NCBI GenBank assembly: GCA_023457035.1
Contig: JAEWNN010000068.1
Coordinates: forward strand, 1 to 46,993
Length of the DNA: 46,993 nucleotides
Direction of reading: 5' to 3'
Source of the DNA: Verrucomicrobiota bacterium
Lineage (GTDB): Bacteria > Verrucomicrobiota > Verrucomicrobiia > Opitutales > Opitutaceae
Position 1 is the stretch's first letter, and every line of letters starts with the position of its first letter. Below the pieces are notes generated by a model. That model made no database searches and was not told the DNA's origin. It saw only the letters and a list, made by a program, of their open reading frames with translations. A program made the translations under genes and the position numbers. This document shows, piece after piece, positions 1 through 8,715 of the stretch.

Positions 1-1974
1 ACCGAGCAGAAGCGCGCGCGCGACCGTCTGCGGATGCAGGAAACGGTCCTGCGGGAGACGGGGGTGATCGCGAAAGTCGGCGGCTGGAGCCTGGACCCCG
101 CCACCGGCGAGGGCTTCTGGACCGACGAGGTCGCGCGCATCCACGGGCTGGATCCGGTGGACAAGACCTCGCTGGCCCGCGGGCTGAGCTTCTACGAGGG
201 CGAGGGGCGCCACCGGATCGAGGCGGCGCTGCGCGCGGCGATCGAGCGGGCGGAACCCTACGATCTGCAGCTCGAACTCGTCACCGCCGACGGGCGGTGC
301 AAGTGGGTGCGCACGATCGGACATCCGGTGGTCGAGAACGGCAAGGTGGTGCGGGTGCATGGGTCGTTCCAGGACCTTACGGAGCTGCACGAGGCGACGG
401 CGGCGCTGCGCGAGAGCGAGGCGCGGTTCCGCGAACTGGCGGAGACGATCACCGAGGTGTTCTGGATCAACGATCCGGGGACCGGCCGGCAACTCTACGT
501 GAGCCCGGCCTACGAACGGATCTTCGGGGGGAGTTGCGCGACGCTCTACGCGAGCCCCGGGGCGTGGATGAACTCGATCCAGGACGAGGACCGGGAGCGG
601 GTCGCGGCGGCGTTCGCGCGCCTGCCAGCAACGGGCGAATACAACGAGAGCTACCGGATCGTGCGGCCCGACGGCGAGATCCGCTGGATCCACGACCGCG
701 GCTACCCGGTACGCGATGCCGCGGGCAAGGTGGTGCGCCTCGTCGGCGTGGCCGAGGATGTGACCGAGACGAAACGGATCGAGGCGCAGTTCCTGCGGGC
801 CCAGCGGCTCGAGGCGGTGGGCGCGCTGGCCGGCGGCGTGGCGCACGACCTCAACAACATCCTCACCCCGGTGCTCATGGCGGCCGGTGTGCTCAAGGGC
901 GAGGCCGACCAGACGCACAACCTGGAGCTGCTCTCGATGATCGAGCAGAGCGCCCGCCGGGGGGCCGAAATCATCCAGCAGTTGCTCACGTTCAGCCGCG
1001 GGGTGGAAGGCGAGCGGATCCTGCTGCAGCCGCGGCACCTGATCCGGGAGATGGCCGCGATCGTGCGCGAGACTTTCCCGCGCGAGATCAGCCTGGAGAT
1101 GAACGTCGCGGCCGACTTGTGGTTGGTGGAGGGCAACTCCACCCAACTCCACCAGGTGCTGATGAACCTGTGTGTGAATGCGCGCGACGCCATGCCCAGG
1201 GGAGGGAAACTCAAACTCGAGGCGCGCAACCTCCAGGTGACGGAGGACGACTGCCATCTTGTGCCTGAGTTGAAGGCCGGCCCGTACGTGGCGATCGACG
1301 TGGCCGACACCGGCGAGGGGATCCCGGCGGACACGCTGGCGAAGATCTTCGAGCCGTTCTTCACCACCAAGGGGCTGGGGAAGGGCACCGGGCTGGGCCT
1401 CTCGACCGTGCTGGGCATCGTGCGCAGCCATGGCGGCCACGTGAGCGTCTACAGCGAGCCGGCGCGCGGAGCGGACTTCAAGGTCTACCTGCCGGCGCGA
1501 CCGGAGGGGGGCGCGGCGGTGGCCGCGGCGGCGCCCGCGGCGCCCGCGGCCGGGCGCGGCGAGCTGGTGCTCGTGGTCGACGACGAGCCGACGATTCGCG
1601 GCGCCCTGTGCCGTGTGTTGGATAGGAACGGATACCGTTCGCTCGTGGCGGGCAACGGGCAGGAGGCGCTCTCGGTCGTGCTGCAGCATGTGGGGATGCT
1701 CCGGCTGGTGGTCACCGATGTGATGATGCCGGTGATGGACGGGATCGCGCTCGCCCGTGCGCTGCGCACGCTCGATCCGGCGATCCGGATCATTGCGACC
1801 AGCGGCATGGGGCAGGAGGAGAAACGGGAGGAGTTGCGCGCATCGGGCGTGCAGGAGATCCTGGCGAAGCCGTGCGAGACGGCGGTGATGCTGACCACGA
1901 TCCGTCGGGTGCTCGACACCGGCGGGTGCGGCGAGGACCGGGCGCACCCGCCTTTCGAGGCGGCGCAGGGGTGA
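1..1974 (+). CDS. PAS-PAS hybrid histidine kinase with C-terminal receiver (5' truncated by window)
   Basis: The reading frame is open from base 1, and its first codons (TEQKRARDRL) look like the end of a preceding PAS domain, so the gene starts outside the window; an ATG at 34 is unlikely to be the true start. Residues counted from base 1: PAS about 18-130 and 135-260, a dimerisation/phosphoacceptor helix with His282 in GGVAHDLNN, then an HATPase with N-box (NARDAMPRGG) and G-boxes (DTGEGIP, GKGTGLGL), then a receiver with phosphoacceptor Asp573 in VTDVMMP and a Lys in LAKP. No DNA-binding output domain is present, so the signal probably passes by phosphorelay. No membrane segment is seen in the visible part, which suggests cytoplasmic sensing. 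Its tail converges on dxs with a 9-base gap. The family call is secure; the signal sensed is unknown. Confidence 0.93.
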   Translation, partial: TEQKRARDRLRMQETVLRETGVIAKVGGWSLDPATGEGFWTDEVARIHGLDPVDKTSLARGLSFYEGEGRHRIEAALRAAIERAEPYDLQLELVTADGRCKWVRTIGHPVVENGKVVRVHGSFQDLTELHEATAALRESEARFRELAETITEVFWINDPGTGRQLYVSPAYERIFGGSCATLYASPGAWMNSIQDEDRERVAAAFARLPATGEYNESYRIVRPDGEIRWIHDRGYPVRDAAGKVVRLVGVAEDVTETKRIEAQFLRAQRLEAVGALAGGVAHDLNNILTPVLMAAGVLKGEADQTHNLELLSMIEQSARRGAEIIQQLLTFSRGVEGERILLQPRHLIREMAAIVRETFPREISLEMNVAADLWLVEGNSTQLHQVLMNLCVNARDAMPRGGKLKLEARNLQVTEDDCHLVPELKAGPYVAIDVADTGEGIPADTLAKIFEPFFTTKGLGKGTGLGLSTVLGIVRSHGGHVSVYSEPARGADFKVYLPARPEGGAAVAAAAPAAPAAGRGELVLVVDDEPTIRGALCRVLDRNGYRSLVAGNGQEALSVVLQHVGMLRLVVTDVMMPVMDGIALARALRTLDPAIRIIATSGMGQEEKREELRASGVQEILAKPCETAVMLTTIRRVLDTGGCGEDRAHPPFEAAQG

Positions 1975-1983
1975 CGGTGCCGA

Positions 1984-3930
1984 CTACGACGAGGCCGACG
2001 GCGCGAGCCGGGCGGCGATGCGACGGAATATAGTCTCGGGATCGAGGCCGTGCGCGGCGCGGAGGATCTCCACGCTGCTGCCATGCTCGACGAACTGGTC
2101 GGGCCAGGCGATGCGTTCGACGGGCGTGGCGAGCTGGGCGTCGCTGAGCGTCTCGAGCACCGCGCTGCCGAAGCCGCCCATGGCGACGTTGTCCTCGAGG
2201 GTGACGATGAGGCGGGTGCGGCGGGCGTGCCCGAGGAGCAGGTCGTGGTCGAGCGGCTTGACCCAACGGGCGTTGACGACGGTGGCGGCCAGACCGAGCT
2301 CGCGCTGGAGCCGTTCGGCGAGGGCGAGGGCCTCCTGCACCCAAGGGCCGAGTGCCCAGAGAGCGAGATCGGTCCCTTCGCGGAGCACCTCGGCCTTGCC
2401 GAGGGGCAGGGTCTCCGGGCGCTCCTTCGGGGCCGCGCCGGTGCCGGAACCGCGCGGGTAGCGCAGGAAGACGGGCTGTTGCTGCTGTTGGAGCGCGGTG
2501 TGGAGGAGGTCGGCGAGCTCGTCCTCGTCCTTGGGTTGCGCGATGGCGGCGTGGGGGACGTTGCGCAGGTAGGAGAGGTCGAAGAGCCCGTGGTGGGTGG
2601 GACCGTCGTTGGGCGAGAGCCCCGAACGGTCGAGGCAGAAGACCACGGGGAGTTTCTGGAGACAGACGTCGTGGACGATCTGGTCGTAGGAGCGCTGGAG
2701 GAAGGTGGAGTAGATGGCGACGACGGGGCGGAGCCCCTGGGCGGCGAGGCCGGCCGCGAAGAGCACGGCGTGCTCCTCGGCGATGCCGACATCGAAGAAC
2801 TGGCGCGGGAGGGCCTTGGCGAGGGCGGAGAGGCCGGTGCCGCTGGCCATCGCGCCGGTGATGCCGACGACGCGGTCGTCGAGCTGCGCCTCGCGCACGA
2901 GGGCGCGGCCGAAGACGTCCTGGTAGGCCGGAGGCGAGCCGGCGGCGGCGCGGCCGTTGCCGGTGGCGATGTCGAAGGGGCTGGTGCCGTGGAAGCGCTC
3001 GGGGGAGGCGGAGGCGACCTCGTAGCCCTTGCCTTTCTTGGTGAGGACATGGACGACGACGGGCACGTCGGACTGCTTGGCGAACTCGAGGTTCTTGACG
3101 AGCAGGGGGAGGTCGTGGCCGTCGATCGGGCCGAGGTAACGCAGGCCGTATTTCTCGAACAGCGAGGACTCGACGAAGAAGTCCTTGGTCTCGCGCTTCC
3201 ATTTCATCCAGATCTGGTGGAGACGCTCGCCGCGCGGGGTGCTGCGGAAGAACTCCTCGATGTCCTTGTAGAGGCGGTTGTAGGCCGGGCTGGTGGAGAG
3301 CTCGTTGAGGTACTTGGCCATCGCGCCGACGTTGCGGGCGATGGACCACTCGTTGTCGTTGAGGACGACGACGAGGCGTTTGGTGGCGTGGACGACGTTG
3401 TTGAGCGCCTCCATCGAGATGCCGCAGGTGAACGCGGCGTCGCCGCAGAGGGCGACGACGTGCTCGCCGGTGCCGCGCAGGTCGCGCGCGGTGGCCAGAC
3501 CGAGGGCGGCGGAAAGGGCGGTGCCGGCGTGGCCGGCGCCGAAGGCGTCGTGGGCGCTCTCGGCGCGGTTGAGGAAGCCGGAGAGGCCGCCGGTGCGGCG
3601 GATCTGGCGGAAGGCGTCGCCGGCGCGGCCGGTGAGGAGCTTGTGGACGTATCCTTGGTGGCTGACGTCGAAGACGAACTTGTCGCGCGGGGTGTCGAAG
3701 ACCCGGTGGAGCGCGATCGTGAGCTCGACGACGCCGAGGTTGGGCCCGAGGTGGCCGCCGTTGCGGGCGGTGACCTGGATGAGCTCTTCGCGGATCTCCT
3801 GGGCGAGGTGCGGCAACCAGTCGGCGGGCATCGCCTTCACGTCGGCAGGGCCGCGGATTGTGGCGAGGAGCTGCGCGGGGCGGGGCGGCGGAGCCGGCGC
3901 GGGCGCGCCGGTGGCGGGGGCGGCACTCAT
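1984..3930 (-). CDS. dxs: 1-deoxy-D-xylulose-5-phosphate synthase
   Basis: Dxs condenses pyruvate with glyceraldehyde 3-phosphate (thiamine diphosphate cofactor) to start the MEP isoprenoid pathway in the cytoplasm. The 648-residue product has the normal length and all family landmarks: GGHLGPNLGVVELT near the N terminus, DVSHQGYVHKLLTGR, GHAGTALSAALG, the thiamine/Mg motif region with LNDNEWSIARNVG, the catalytic Glu in GIAEEHAVLFAAGLA, and the transketolase C-terminal part with DRSGLSPNDGPTHHG. The Mg-binding GDG of most Dxs is GDA here (CGDAAFTCGISMEALNN), a form I recall from Chlamydia and Verrucomicrobia enzymes. The start at 3930 is chosen because it lies 10 bases after the xseB stop; an upstream in-frame ATG at 4026 would run inside xseB. 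The xseB-dxs order resembles the enterobacterial xseB-ispA-dxs operon without ispA. Confidence 0.96.
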   Translation of the reverse strand: MSAAPATGAPAPAPPPRPAQLLATIRGPADVKAMPADWLPHLAQEIREELIQVTARNGGHLGPNLGVVELTIALHRVFDTPRDKFVFDVSHQGYVHKLLTGRAGDAFRQIRRTGGLSGFLNRAESAHDAFGAGHAGTALSAALGLATARDLRGTGEHVVALCGDAAFTCGISMEALNNVVHATKRLVVVLNDNEWSIARNVGAMAKYLNELSTSPAYNRLYKDIEEFFRSTPRGERLHQIWMKWKRETKDFFVESSLFEKYGLRYLGPIDGHDLPLLVKNLEFAKQSDVPVVVHVLTKKGKGYEVASASPERFHGTSPFDIATGNGRAAAGSPPAYQDVFGRALVREAQLDDRVVGITGAMASGTGLSALAKALPRQFFDVGIAEEHAVLFAAGLAAQGLRPVVAIYSTFLQRSYDQIVHDVCLQKLPVVFCLDRSGLSPNDGPTHHGLFDLSYLRNVPHAAIAQPKDEDELADLLHTALQQQQQPVFLRYPRGSGTGAAPKERPETLPLGKAEVLREGTDLALWALGPWVQEALALAERLQRELGLAATVVNARWVKPLDHDLLLGHARRTRLIVTLEDNVAMGGFGSAVLETLSDAQLATPVERIAWPDQFVEHGSSVEILRAAHGLDPETIFRRIAARLAPSASS

Positions 3931-3940
3931 GGCGTGGCGC

Positions 3941-4192
3941 TCAACGCTCGGCGCGCTCCGGGCTGAAGGGCTCGAGCGCGACGGAATCGCGGGTCTTCTT
4001 GAGCTGGTCGATCTTGAGCTCGGCATCCTTGAGCCGGGCCTCGCACACCTTCAGGAGTTTTGTGCCCTCCTCGTATCGCGCGATCAACTCGGCGAGCGGC
4101 ACCTGCCCCTGTTCCATCGAATCGACGAGGGATTCCAGACGCGTGAGCGCGTCCTCGAAACTGGGCTGGTCCGGCGGTTTGGCGGCGGGCAT
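3941..4192 (-). CDS. xseB: Exodeoxyribonuclease VII small subunit
   Basis: This 83-residue protein matches the XseB family, which binds the large subunit XseA to form the exonuclease that degrades single-stranded DNA into acid-soluble oligonucleotides. The family signature is clear: FEDALTRLESLVDSMEQG, then PLAELIARYEEGTKLLKVC and a charged coiled-coil tail ending in KIDQLKK. Length is typical (about 70-90). It is the first gene of a two-gene unit with dxs. xseA is not in the window. The 133 bases upstream contain the terminator of the preceding minus-strand gene, so xseB probably has its own promoter there, although I see no convincing -35/-10 pair. Confidence 0.93.
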   Translation of the reverse strand: MPAAKPPDQPSFEDALTRLESLVDSMEQGQVPLAELIARYEEGTKLLKVCEARLKDAELKIDQLKKTRDSVALEPFSPERAER

Positions 4193-4270
4193 TGCGGGCG
4201 AACGATCAGATGGTGGCGGGCGGTTTTCAACCTACTTTCCAGGGGCGCGGTGGCGGGCGCGGATCGCGGC

Positions 4271-4301
4271 AACAAAAAGCCCGCGGCGCGGGCCGCGGGC
4301 T
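4271..4301 (-). terminator. Intrinsic terminator after the coiled-coil gene
   Basis: A perfect 10-bp stem (4278-4287 paired with 4292-4301, arm AGCCCGCGGC) closes a 4-base GCGG loop. Read on the minus strand it is followed at once by TTTTTGTT (4278-4271), the classic Rho-independent arrangement. It lies 25 bases past the stop of the gene at 4326-5306 and separates that gene from xseB-dxs. This is the clearest terminator in the window. Confidence 0.9.
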
Positions 4302-4325
4302 GGGAGGAAAAAACGGAGGGCCGGT

Positions 4326-5306
4326 TCAGCTGCCCGCGGCGGGGCTGGCCGGAGCGGTCTCCGGAGCGGGCATGTTGGCCTTCACGGTGTCGAGCCGCTG
4401 TTGCAGCTTCTTCATGTCCTCGGCGATCTTGGCCTCGACCTTCTCGCGCTCGTTGGAGTTCACGATCGAGCCTTTGCCCACATCCTGGACCACGTGGGCC
4501 GGGAGCATGAGGATGCGGCCGAGCAGGGACTCGTTCTTCATCTGCGAGAGATAGAGCGCGGTGATCTGCTGGGAGATGCGCATCGACTCCTGGGCGATGG
4601 AGGTCGACTCGAGGAGGTTGTTGTTGAGCTTCTGCTTCTGGGCGAGCTCGGAGGTGAGCACGACGGCGATCTGGTCGGAGATGCGCTGGCTGTAGTTGGC
4701 GACCGACTCCTTGGTGAGGCTGGTCTCGTGCGACATCTGCTCGAGGATGGGCTGGATCCTGGAGGCCATGCGGCCGGCGACCTCGTCGACCTGCTTGTTG
4801 CGCTGCACCTCGGCCTCCTGCGGGTTCTGCGGGACGGGCATGCCGTAGGGCTGGATCTGGGAGGCGAGGGCCTTGGCGAGGACGGCGACCTTCTCGTCGT
4901 TGAGCGTGGCGAGTTCGTCGTCGCTCATGAAGAGGCCGCCCTTGCGGTTCTCGACCGAGTCCTTGAGGAGGGTGTAGGTGGCCTCCATCTGGGACTTGAG
5001 CGCGTCGTTGGACTCCTTGATGCGCTGTTCGGTGTTGGCGCGCAGCTCGGCGAGCTGCTGCTCGTTCTGGCGGGTCATGTTGGCGACGACCTTGTTGCCG
5101 AGCCAGACGAGGACGCCGACGGTGATGACGGCGGTGAAGAAGATCACCGGGATCTGGGCCTTGAAGTTGGACCACATGGTTGGGTGCGGGTTGGGTTGGG
5201 CGCCGAGGCTGGAGGCTTCGCGCCGCGGGGCAACACCGCTCTGCGCGGGCGTGCCGGATTTCTGGGGATTCTGGGGATGGTTGGAGGGAGGGGTATTGGT
5301 GTTCAC
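4326..5306 (-). CDS. Membrane-anchored coiled-coil protein, unknown function
   Basis: I do not recognise a named family. From the GTG at 5306 the product is 326 residues: a Pro/Ser/Asn-rich N-terminal 43 residues, one strong membrane segment about residues 51-73 (IPVIFFTAVITVGVLVWLG), then about 240 residues rich in Glu, Gln, Lys, Leu and Ser that read as long alpha-helical coiled coil (repeats such as NEQQLAELRANTEQR), ending in an Ala/Pro-rich tail. A type II single-pass anchor with a long periplasmic or cytoplasmic coiled coil is likely. An ATG at 5177 (MWSNFKAQ) is an equally credible start, because the 43-residue extension is low-complexity and neither start has a Shine-Dalgarno. The gene is divergent from the small gene at 5354 (47-base gap) and ends at a strong terminator, so it is monocistronic. 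Confidence 0.8.
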   Translation of the reverse strand: MNTNTPPSNHPQNPQKSGTPAQSGVAPRREASSLGAQPNPHPTMWSNFKAQIPVIFFTAVITVGVLVWLGNKVVANMTRQNEQQLAELRANTEQRIKESNDALKSQMEATYTLLKDSVENRKGGLFMSDDELATLNDEKVAVLAKALASQIQPYGMPVPQNPQEAEVQRNKQVDEVAGRMASRIQPILEQMSHETSLTKESVANYSQRISDQIAVVLTSELAQKQKLNNNLLESTSIAQESMRISQQITALYLSQMKNESLLGRILMLPAHVVQDVGKGSIVNSNEREKVEAKIAEDMKKLQQRLDTVKANMPAPETAPASPAAGS

Positions 5307-5353
5307 GGTAAGTTTGTTTGCGTTCGACCGCGGCGGCCGAGAAAGGTTTCCCG

Positions 5354-5644
5354 ATGAGTCTCAACCGGTTCGAGCAGGCGGTCTTCGACTACCTTCAAAC
5401 ACATCCCGAGGAGTTGCGCCACTGGGAAAACAAGGTCTCGGGGCGGGCGGCGCGGGGTGTCCTGAGCGCGCCGACACTGGCGGACGAGCTCTGGGACTAC
5501 GCCCGGGAGCGGGCGGAGCATGCCCAGCCCTTCCGCGACTGGGCGGCCGGCGGCGGGGGGCCGCGGAGCAGCCTGGTCAACCTCGCCGAGTACCTGCTGC
5601 GCATCTGGGGCCCGCCGGTGCCGAAGCGCAAACCGCCGGCCTGA
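5354..5644 (+). CDS. Small conserved-looking protein, unknown function
   Basis: A 96-residue soluble protein (MSLNRFEQAVFDYLQTHPEE...) that I cannot assign to a named family. It reads as largely alpha-helical, with aromatic and acidic residues typical of a folded protein (YLQTHPEELRHWENKV, ELWDYARERAE, LAEYLLRIWG), and no membrane segment or signal peptide. The ATG at 5354 is preceded by GAAAGG at 5341-5346, a weak ribosome-binding site; an in-frame upstream ATG at 5318 would add 12 residues of unfavourable composition. It is divergent from the coiled-coil gene and converges on argA. The coding call rests on composition and a plausible start, so it is moderately secure. Confidence 0.72.
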   Translation: MSLNRFEQAVFDYLQTHPEELRHWENKVSGRAARGVLSAPTLADELWDYARERAEHAQPFRDWAAGGGGPRSSLVNLAEYLLRIWGPPVPKRKPPA

Positions 5645-5651
5645 CCCACGG

Positions 5652-5681
5652 GGCGGCGGGACGGGCGGGCCTTCCGCCGCC
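5652..5681. terminator. GC-rich hairpin between convergent genes
   Basis: GGCGGCGG (5652-5659) pairs perfectly with CCGCCGCC (5674-5681) around a 14-base loop, in the 44-base gap between the convergent small gene (stop 5644) and argA (stop 5689). There is no T-tract on either side, so termination would have to be Rho-dependent or the hairpin may only protect 3' ends. In such GC-rich DNA it could also be chance. Confidence 0.3.
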
Positions 5682-5688
5682 GGCGCAA

Positions 5689-7008
5689 TCAGCCCGCCTT
5701 GCGAACCAGGATACGCGAGTTGCGTGCGCTTTCCTCGTAGGCCTTCAAGCGCGCCTCGGGCAGGATCTCCTTGGGCGTCTCCGCGAAACCGCAGACGCCG
5801 GAGAAGAAGGCGAAGCTCTGGGTGGAGAGGGCCACCACTTCGGTGGCGCCGCGCTGCTGGGCTTCGCGGCAGGCGAAATTCACCATCTTTTTGCCGAGCC
5901 CGCGGCCGTGATAATAGGGCACGACGTAGAGGGAACCGAGTTCGGCGAGCTGTGGTTTGTCGGGGTAGAAGGCGAGCGAGACGGTGGCGACGAGGTTCTC
6001 GTCGATCTCGTAGACGAAGAACTGGTCGATGTTCTTCTCGATCGCCTGCTGGGTGCGGTGGACGAGCTCCTCGCGCTTCACAGCGTTGCGCAGGAGGTTG
6101 TAGATGGCACGCACGTCGCGCCGGGTGGCCCGGCGGATCTGCTGATAGTCGTTGCCGTAGATCAGGGTGCCGACGCCGATGTTGGAGAAGATCTCGTTGA
6201 TGAGCCCGTCGGGCAGTTCGCCATCGACGAGGTGCACGCGGGGCACGCCGGCGAGGATGGCGGCGACGGCCTGGCGGGCCTTGCTGGCGAGGCGGCCGGC
6301 GACGGCGGCGGGATTCTTCTCGAGGAGCGCGGCGAGCACGTCGACGGGGACTTCGCGCCGGATCTCGCCGTCGATCGCGAGGCCGGGCGCCTGCGCGAGG
6401 AACACGATCTTGGTGGCGCCGAGCGCCTCGGCGACCTCCCGGGCCAGGAGATCGGAGTTGAGCCGGAGGGTGCGGCCGTCGCGGTCGAAACCGATCGGCT
6501 GCAGGATCGGCACCGCTCCGTGCTGGATGAGCTGGACAAGGAAATCCTTGTCGACGCGGTCGACGCGACCGGTGAAGAGCAGGTCGGTGCCCTTGAGAAT
6601 GCCCATGGGCACGGCGCGAACGGCATTGGTGATCGCGCATTTCAGCCCGGCCTGGGTGAGCCCCTCGAGGATCTGGTGCGAGACGCGCGAGGAGGCGCGG
6701 ATGGCGAGATCGAGCGTGGCGGCATCGGTCGCGCCCTCTCCGGTGTCGTCGCTGATCGGGATGTTGCGCAGCGTCGACAGGTCGCGGATCTGGCGGCCGA
6801 CGCCATGGACGATGACGACCTTGATGCCGAGGCTTTTGAGGACGGCGATATCGAGCAGGATGTTGGCGAAGTTCTCGTCGGCCACGACGGCGCCGTCGAC
6901 GGCCACGACAAAGACCTGGCCCTGGAACCGCGGCACGTATTTCAGGATACCGCGGAGGTCGGTGGGCTTGATGGAGACGGGGTTCGGCGGCGGCAGGCCT
7001 GAGGTCAT
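5689..7008 (-). CDS. argA: Amino-acid N-acetyltransferase (N-acetylglutamate synthase)
   Basis: ArgA acetylates glutamate with acetyl-CoA, the first step of arginine biosynthesis. The 439-residue protein has the classical two-domain form: an acetylglutamate-kinase-like domain (about 1-285, with VFVVAVDGAVVADENF, VVIVHGVGRQI and SDDTGEGATD) that normally binds feedback arginine, and a C-terminal GNAT domain (about 290-439) with the acetyl-CoA loop YYHGRGLGKKM and the family-typical FFSGVCGFAETPKEILPEA. Length matches the E. coli type (about 440). The ATG at 7008 has no evident Shine-Dalgarno. The 130 bases separating it from the upstream yicC-type gene make co-transcription possible but unproven. 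No ARG-box-like operator was recognised. Confidence 0.94.
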   Translation of the reverse strand: MTSGLPPPNPVSIKPTDLRGILKYVPRFQGQVFVVAVDGAVVADENFANILLDIAVLKSLGIKVVIVHGVGRQIRDLSTLRNIPISDDTGEGATDAATLDLAIRASSRVSHQILEGLTQAGLKCAITNAVRAVPMGILKGTDLLFTGRVDRVDKDFLVQLIQHGAVPILQPIGFDRDGRTLRLNSDLLAREVAEALGATKIVFLAQAPGLAIDGEIRREVPVDVLAALLEKNPAAVAGRLASKARQAVAAILAGVPRVHLVDGELPDGLINEIFSNIGVGTLIYGNDYQQIRRATRRDVRAIYNLLRNAVKREELVHRTQQAIEKNIDQFFVYEIDENLVATVSLAFYPDKPQLAELGSLYVVPYYHGRGLGKKMVNFACREAQQRGATEVVALSTQSFAFFSGVCGFAETPKEILPEARLKAYEESARNSRILVRKAG

Positions 7009-7138
7009 GGCGGAGGCTTTCTCGGGGATTCGGGGACGAGCGTCAACCGCGGGGTCCCGGGGGGGCAGGCGAGGGGCTGCGGCGGCGGGACCGTCCGCGG
7101 GATCTCCGGGATGTGGATGCCGGTGCGGGACGGGGGGC

Positions 7139-8011
7139 CTACTCGACGTTGGCGATCTGCTCGCGGATGCGCTCGAGCTCGTTCTTGCACTCGATGACGA
7201 GCTTGGCGATGGCGAGGTCGTTGGCCTTGCTGCCGGTGGTGTTCACCTCGCGGCCGAGTTCCTGGAGGAGAAACTCGGTCTTGCGGCCGATCTCGCCCTC
7301 GGAGCGCAGCAGGGCGTCGAGTTGGTCGAGGTGGCTGCGGGCGCGGGTGATCTCCTCGGCGATGTCGCAACGGTCGGCGAAGAGCGCGATCTCCTTGAGG
7401 ACGCGTTCGTCGCTGAGGTCGATGGCGAGGCCGGCGTCGCGCAGGCGGCGCAGGAGGTTCTCGCGATAGCCAGCGGCGATCAGGGGCGCGCGGGCGGCGA
7501 TCGCCTCGAAGTGGGTGCGGATCAACGCGACGCGGGAGAGCATGTCGGTCTGCAGGGCGGCCCCCTCCTTTGCGCGCATGGCGCCGAAGCCGGCCAACGC
7601 CTGATCGACGAGGGCGAGCAGGGCGGGCTGGGCGTCCGAGGCGGCGGGCAGGTCGTGGTTGTTGCGCAGGCTGGCGGCGATGCTCCAGAGCAGGGCCGCG
7701 TCCGGGGCGAAGGGGATGCCGCGTTTGGCGGCGAGGGCGGCGAGGTGGTCGAGCGCGCGGCCGAGGGTGACCTCGTCGGGCAAACCTTCGGCGCGGCTCT
7801 CGGGGGCGCGCACGGAGACGGAGACCGAGATACGGCCGCGGGTCGCCACAGTGCGGATGCGGTCGGCGACGGCGGTCTCGAGCTCGCGCCACTCGTCGGG
7901 CAGGCCGATGGCGATCTCGATCCCGCGGCGGTTGACCGCGGAGATCTGGACGGAAAGTTCGTGGCCGGCGAACGGGGCGGCGGCTCGGCCGAAGCCGGTC
8001 ATGCTTTTCAT
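7139..8011 (-). CDS. yicC: YicC/YloC-family endoribonuclease
   Basis: The 290-residue product begins MKSMTGFGRA, the standard opening of this family, and has the two family parts: the N-terminal domain with VQISAVNRRGIEIAIGLPDEW and the C-terminal DUF1732 half with EGEIGRKTEFLLQELGREV and TGSKANDLAI. E. coli YicC and B. subtilis YloC are known as stress-related endoribonucleases that can act on small RNAs. A longer frame continues upstream into the HAD and pirin genes, but the family start fixes the beginning at 8011. In many bacteria the gene sits next to gmk and rpoZ; neither is here. It lies 65 bases after the HAD gene on the same strand, so an operon of HAD-yicC-argA is possible. Confidence 0.92.
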   Translation of the reverse strand: MKSMTGFGRAAAPFAGHELSVQISAVNRRGIEIAIGLPDEWRELETAVADRIRTVATRGRISVSVSVRAPESRAEGLPDEVTLGRALDHLAALAAKRGIPFAPDAALLWSIAASLRNNHDLPAASDAQPALLALVDQALAGFGAMRAKEGAALQTDMLSRVALIRTHFEAIAARAPLIAAGYRENLLRRLRDAGLAIDLSDERVLKEIALFADRCDIAEEITRARSHLDQLDALLRSEGEIGRKTEFLLQELGREVNTTGSKANDLAIAKLVIECKNELERIREQIANVE

Positions 8012-8076
8012 AGGGGGAGTAACAGGGACAAGCCGCCCGGATGACAAGGGCAGAGGTGGCGGTGCGACGCGTCGCG

Positions 8077-8715
8077 TCAGCAGAGGAGGGCGGGCAGTTC
8101 CTGCACCTTCCGGAGGATACGAGCTGCGCCGGAGAAGTCGGCCGGACGGCTGAGCTCGGTCGGGATCACCCAGCAATCGATGCCGGCGGCGCGGGCGGCG
8201 GCGAGGCCCCGGGGCGCATCCTCGATCGCGAGGCATTCGGCCGGCGCGCAGCCGGTACGGGCGATGCCGGCGAGGTAGGGGTCCGGCGCGGGTTTGCTTT
8301 CGGCGTAGTCCTCGGAGGTGAGCACGAAGTCGAAGAACTCGAGCAGGCCGGTGCGCCGGTGGATGGAGTGGAAGTGGTCGCGGCGGGAACTGGTGACGAT
8401 GCCCATTGCGAAGCGGGGCCGAAGCGCGGCGAGCGTCTCGCGGACGCCGGGAATGGTGAGCGGCTGTTGCTTGAGATGGGACTGGTAGAGGGCGTTGCGA
8501 CGACGACGGAGTTCTTCGATCTGATCGGAGCTTAGGCCGCGGGCGGTCGCGAGCGGGGCGATGCCTCCGGAGCTGGCGAGAAAGTGCTCGAAGTACAGCG
8601 CCTCGGTGAGATCGATTCCGACGGTCGCGAGCACTTCGCGGGTGGACTGGAGGTACCAGCGCTCGGTGTCGACGAGCACGCCGTCGTTGTCCCAGAGGAT
8701 CGCGCGATAGGGCAT
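8077..8715 (-). CDS. HAD-superfamily hydrolase, beta-phosphoglucomutase/phosphatase-like
   Basis: A 212-residue HAD subfamily IA protein. Motif I is WDNDGVLVDTE (nucleophile Asp9, acid Asp11), motif II is the Ser in IVTSSRRDHF, a Lys follows in YAESKPAPDPY, and motif III is AIEDAPRGLAAA. An alpha-helical C1 cap lies between motif I and II, as in phosphoglycolate phosphatase, beta-phosphoglucomutase and GPH-type phosphatases, so a small phosphorylated sugar or metabolite is the likely substrate. The EDAPRGLAAARAAG segment is most like the sugar-phosphatase/phosphoglucomutase branch. The substrate cannot be read from sequence. The start at 8715 is the natural one because motif I normally begins within ten residues. 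It is separated from DoxX by 138 bases. Confidence 0.9.
   Translation of the reverse strand: MPYRAILWDNDGVLVDTERWYLQSTREVLATVGIDLTEALYFEHFLASSGGIAPLATARGLSSDQIEELRRRRNALYQSHLKQQPLTIPGVRETLAALRPRFAMGIVTSSRRDHFHSIHRRTGLLEFFDFVLTSEDYAESKPAPDPYLAGIARTGCAPAECLAIEDAPRGLAAARAAGIDCWVIPTELSRPADFSGAARILRKVQELPALLC

Noticed and set aside
2050..3966. A 638-codon open frame antisense to dxs
   Set aside because: It is a shadow of dxs in high-GC DNA; the translation is Gly/Val/Glu/Asp-rich with no domain, while dxs has a full set of catalytic motifs.
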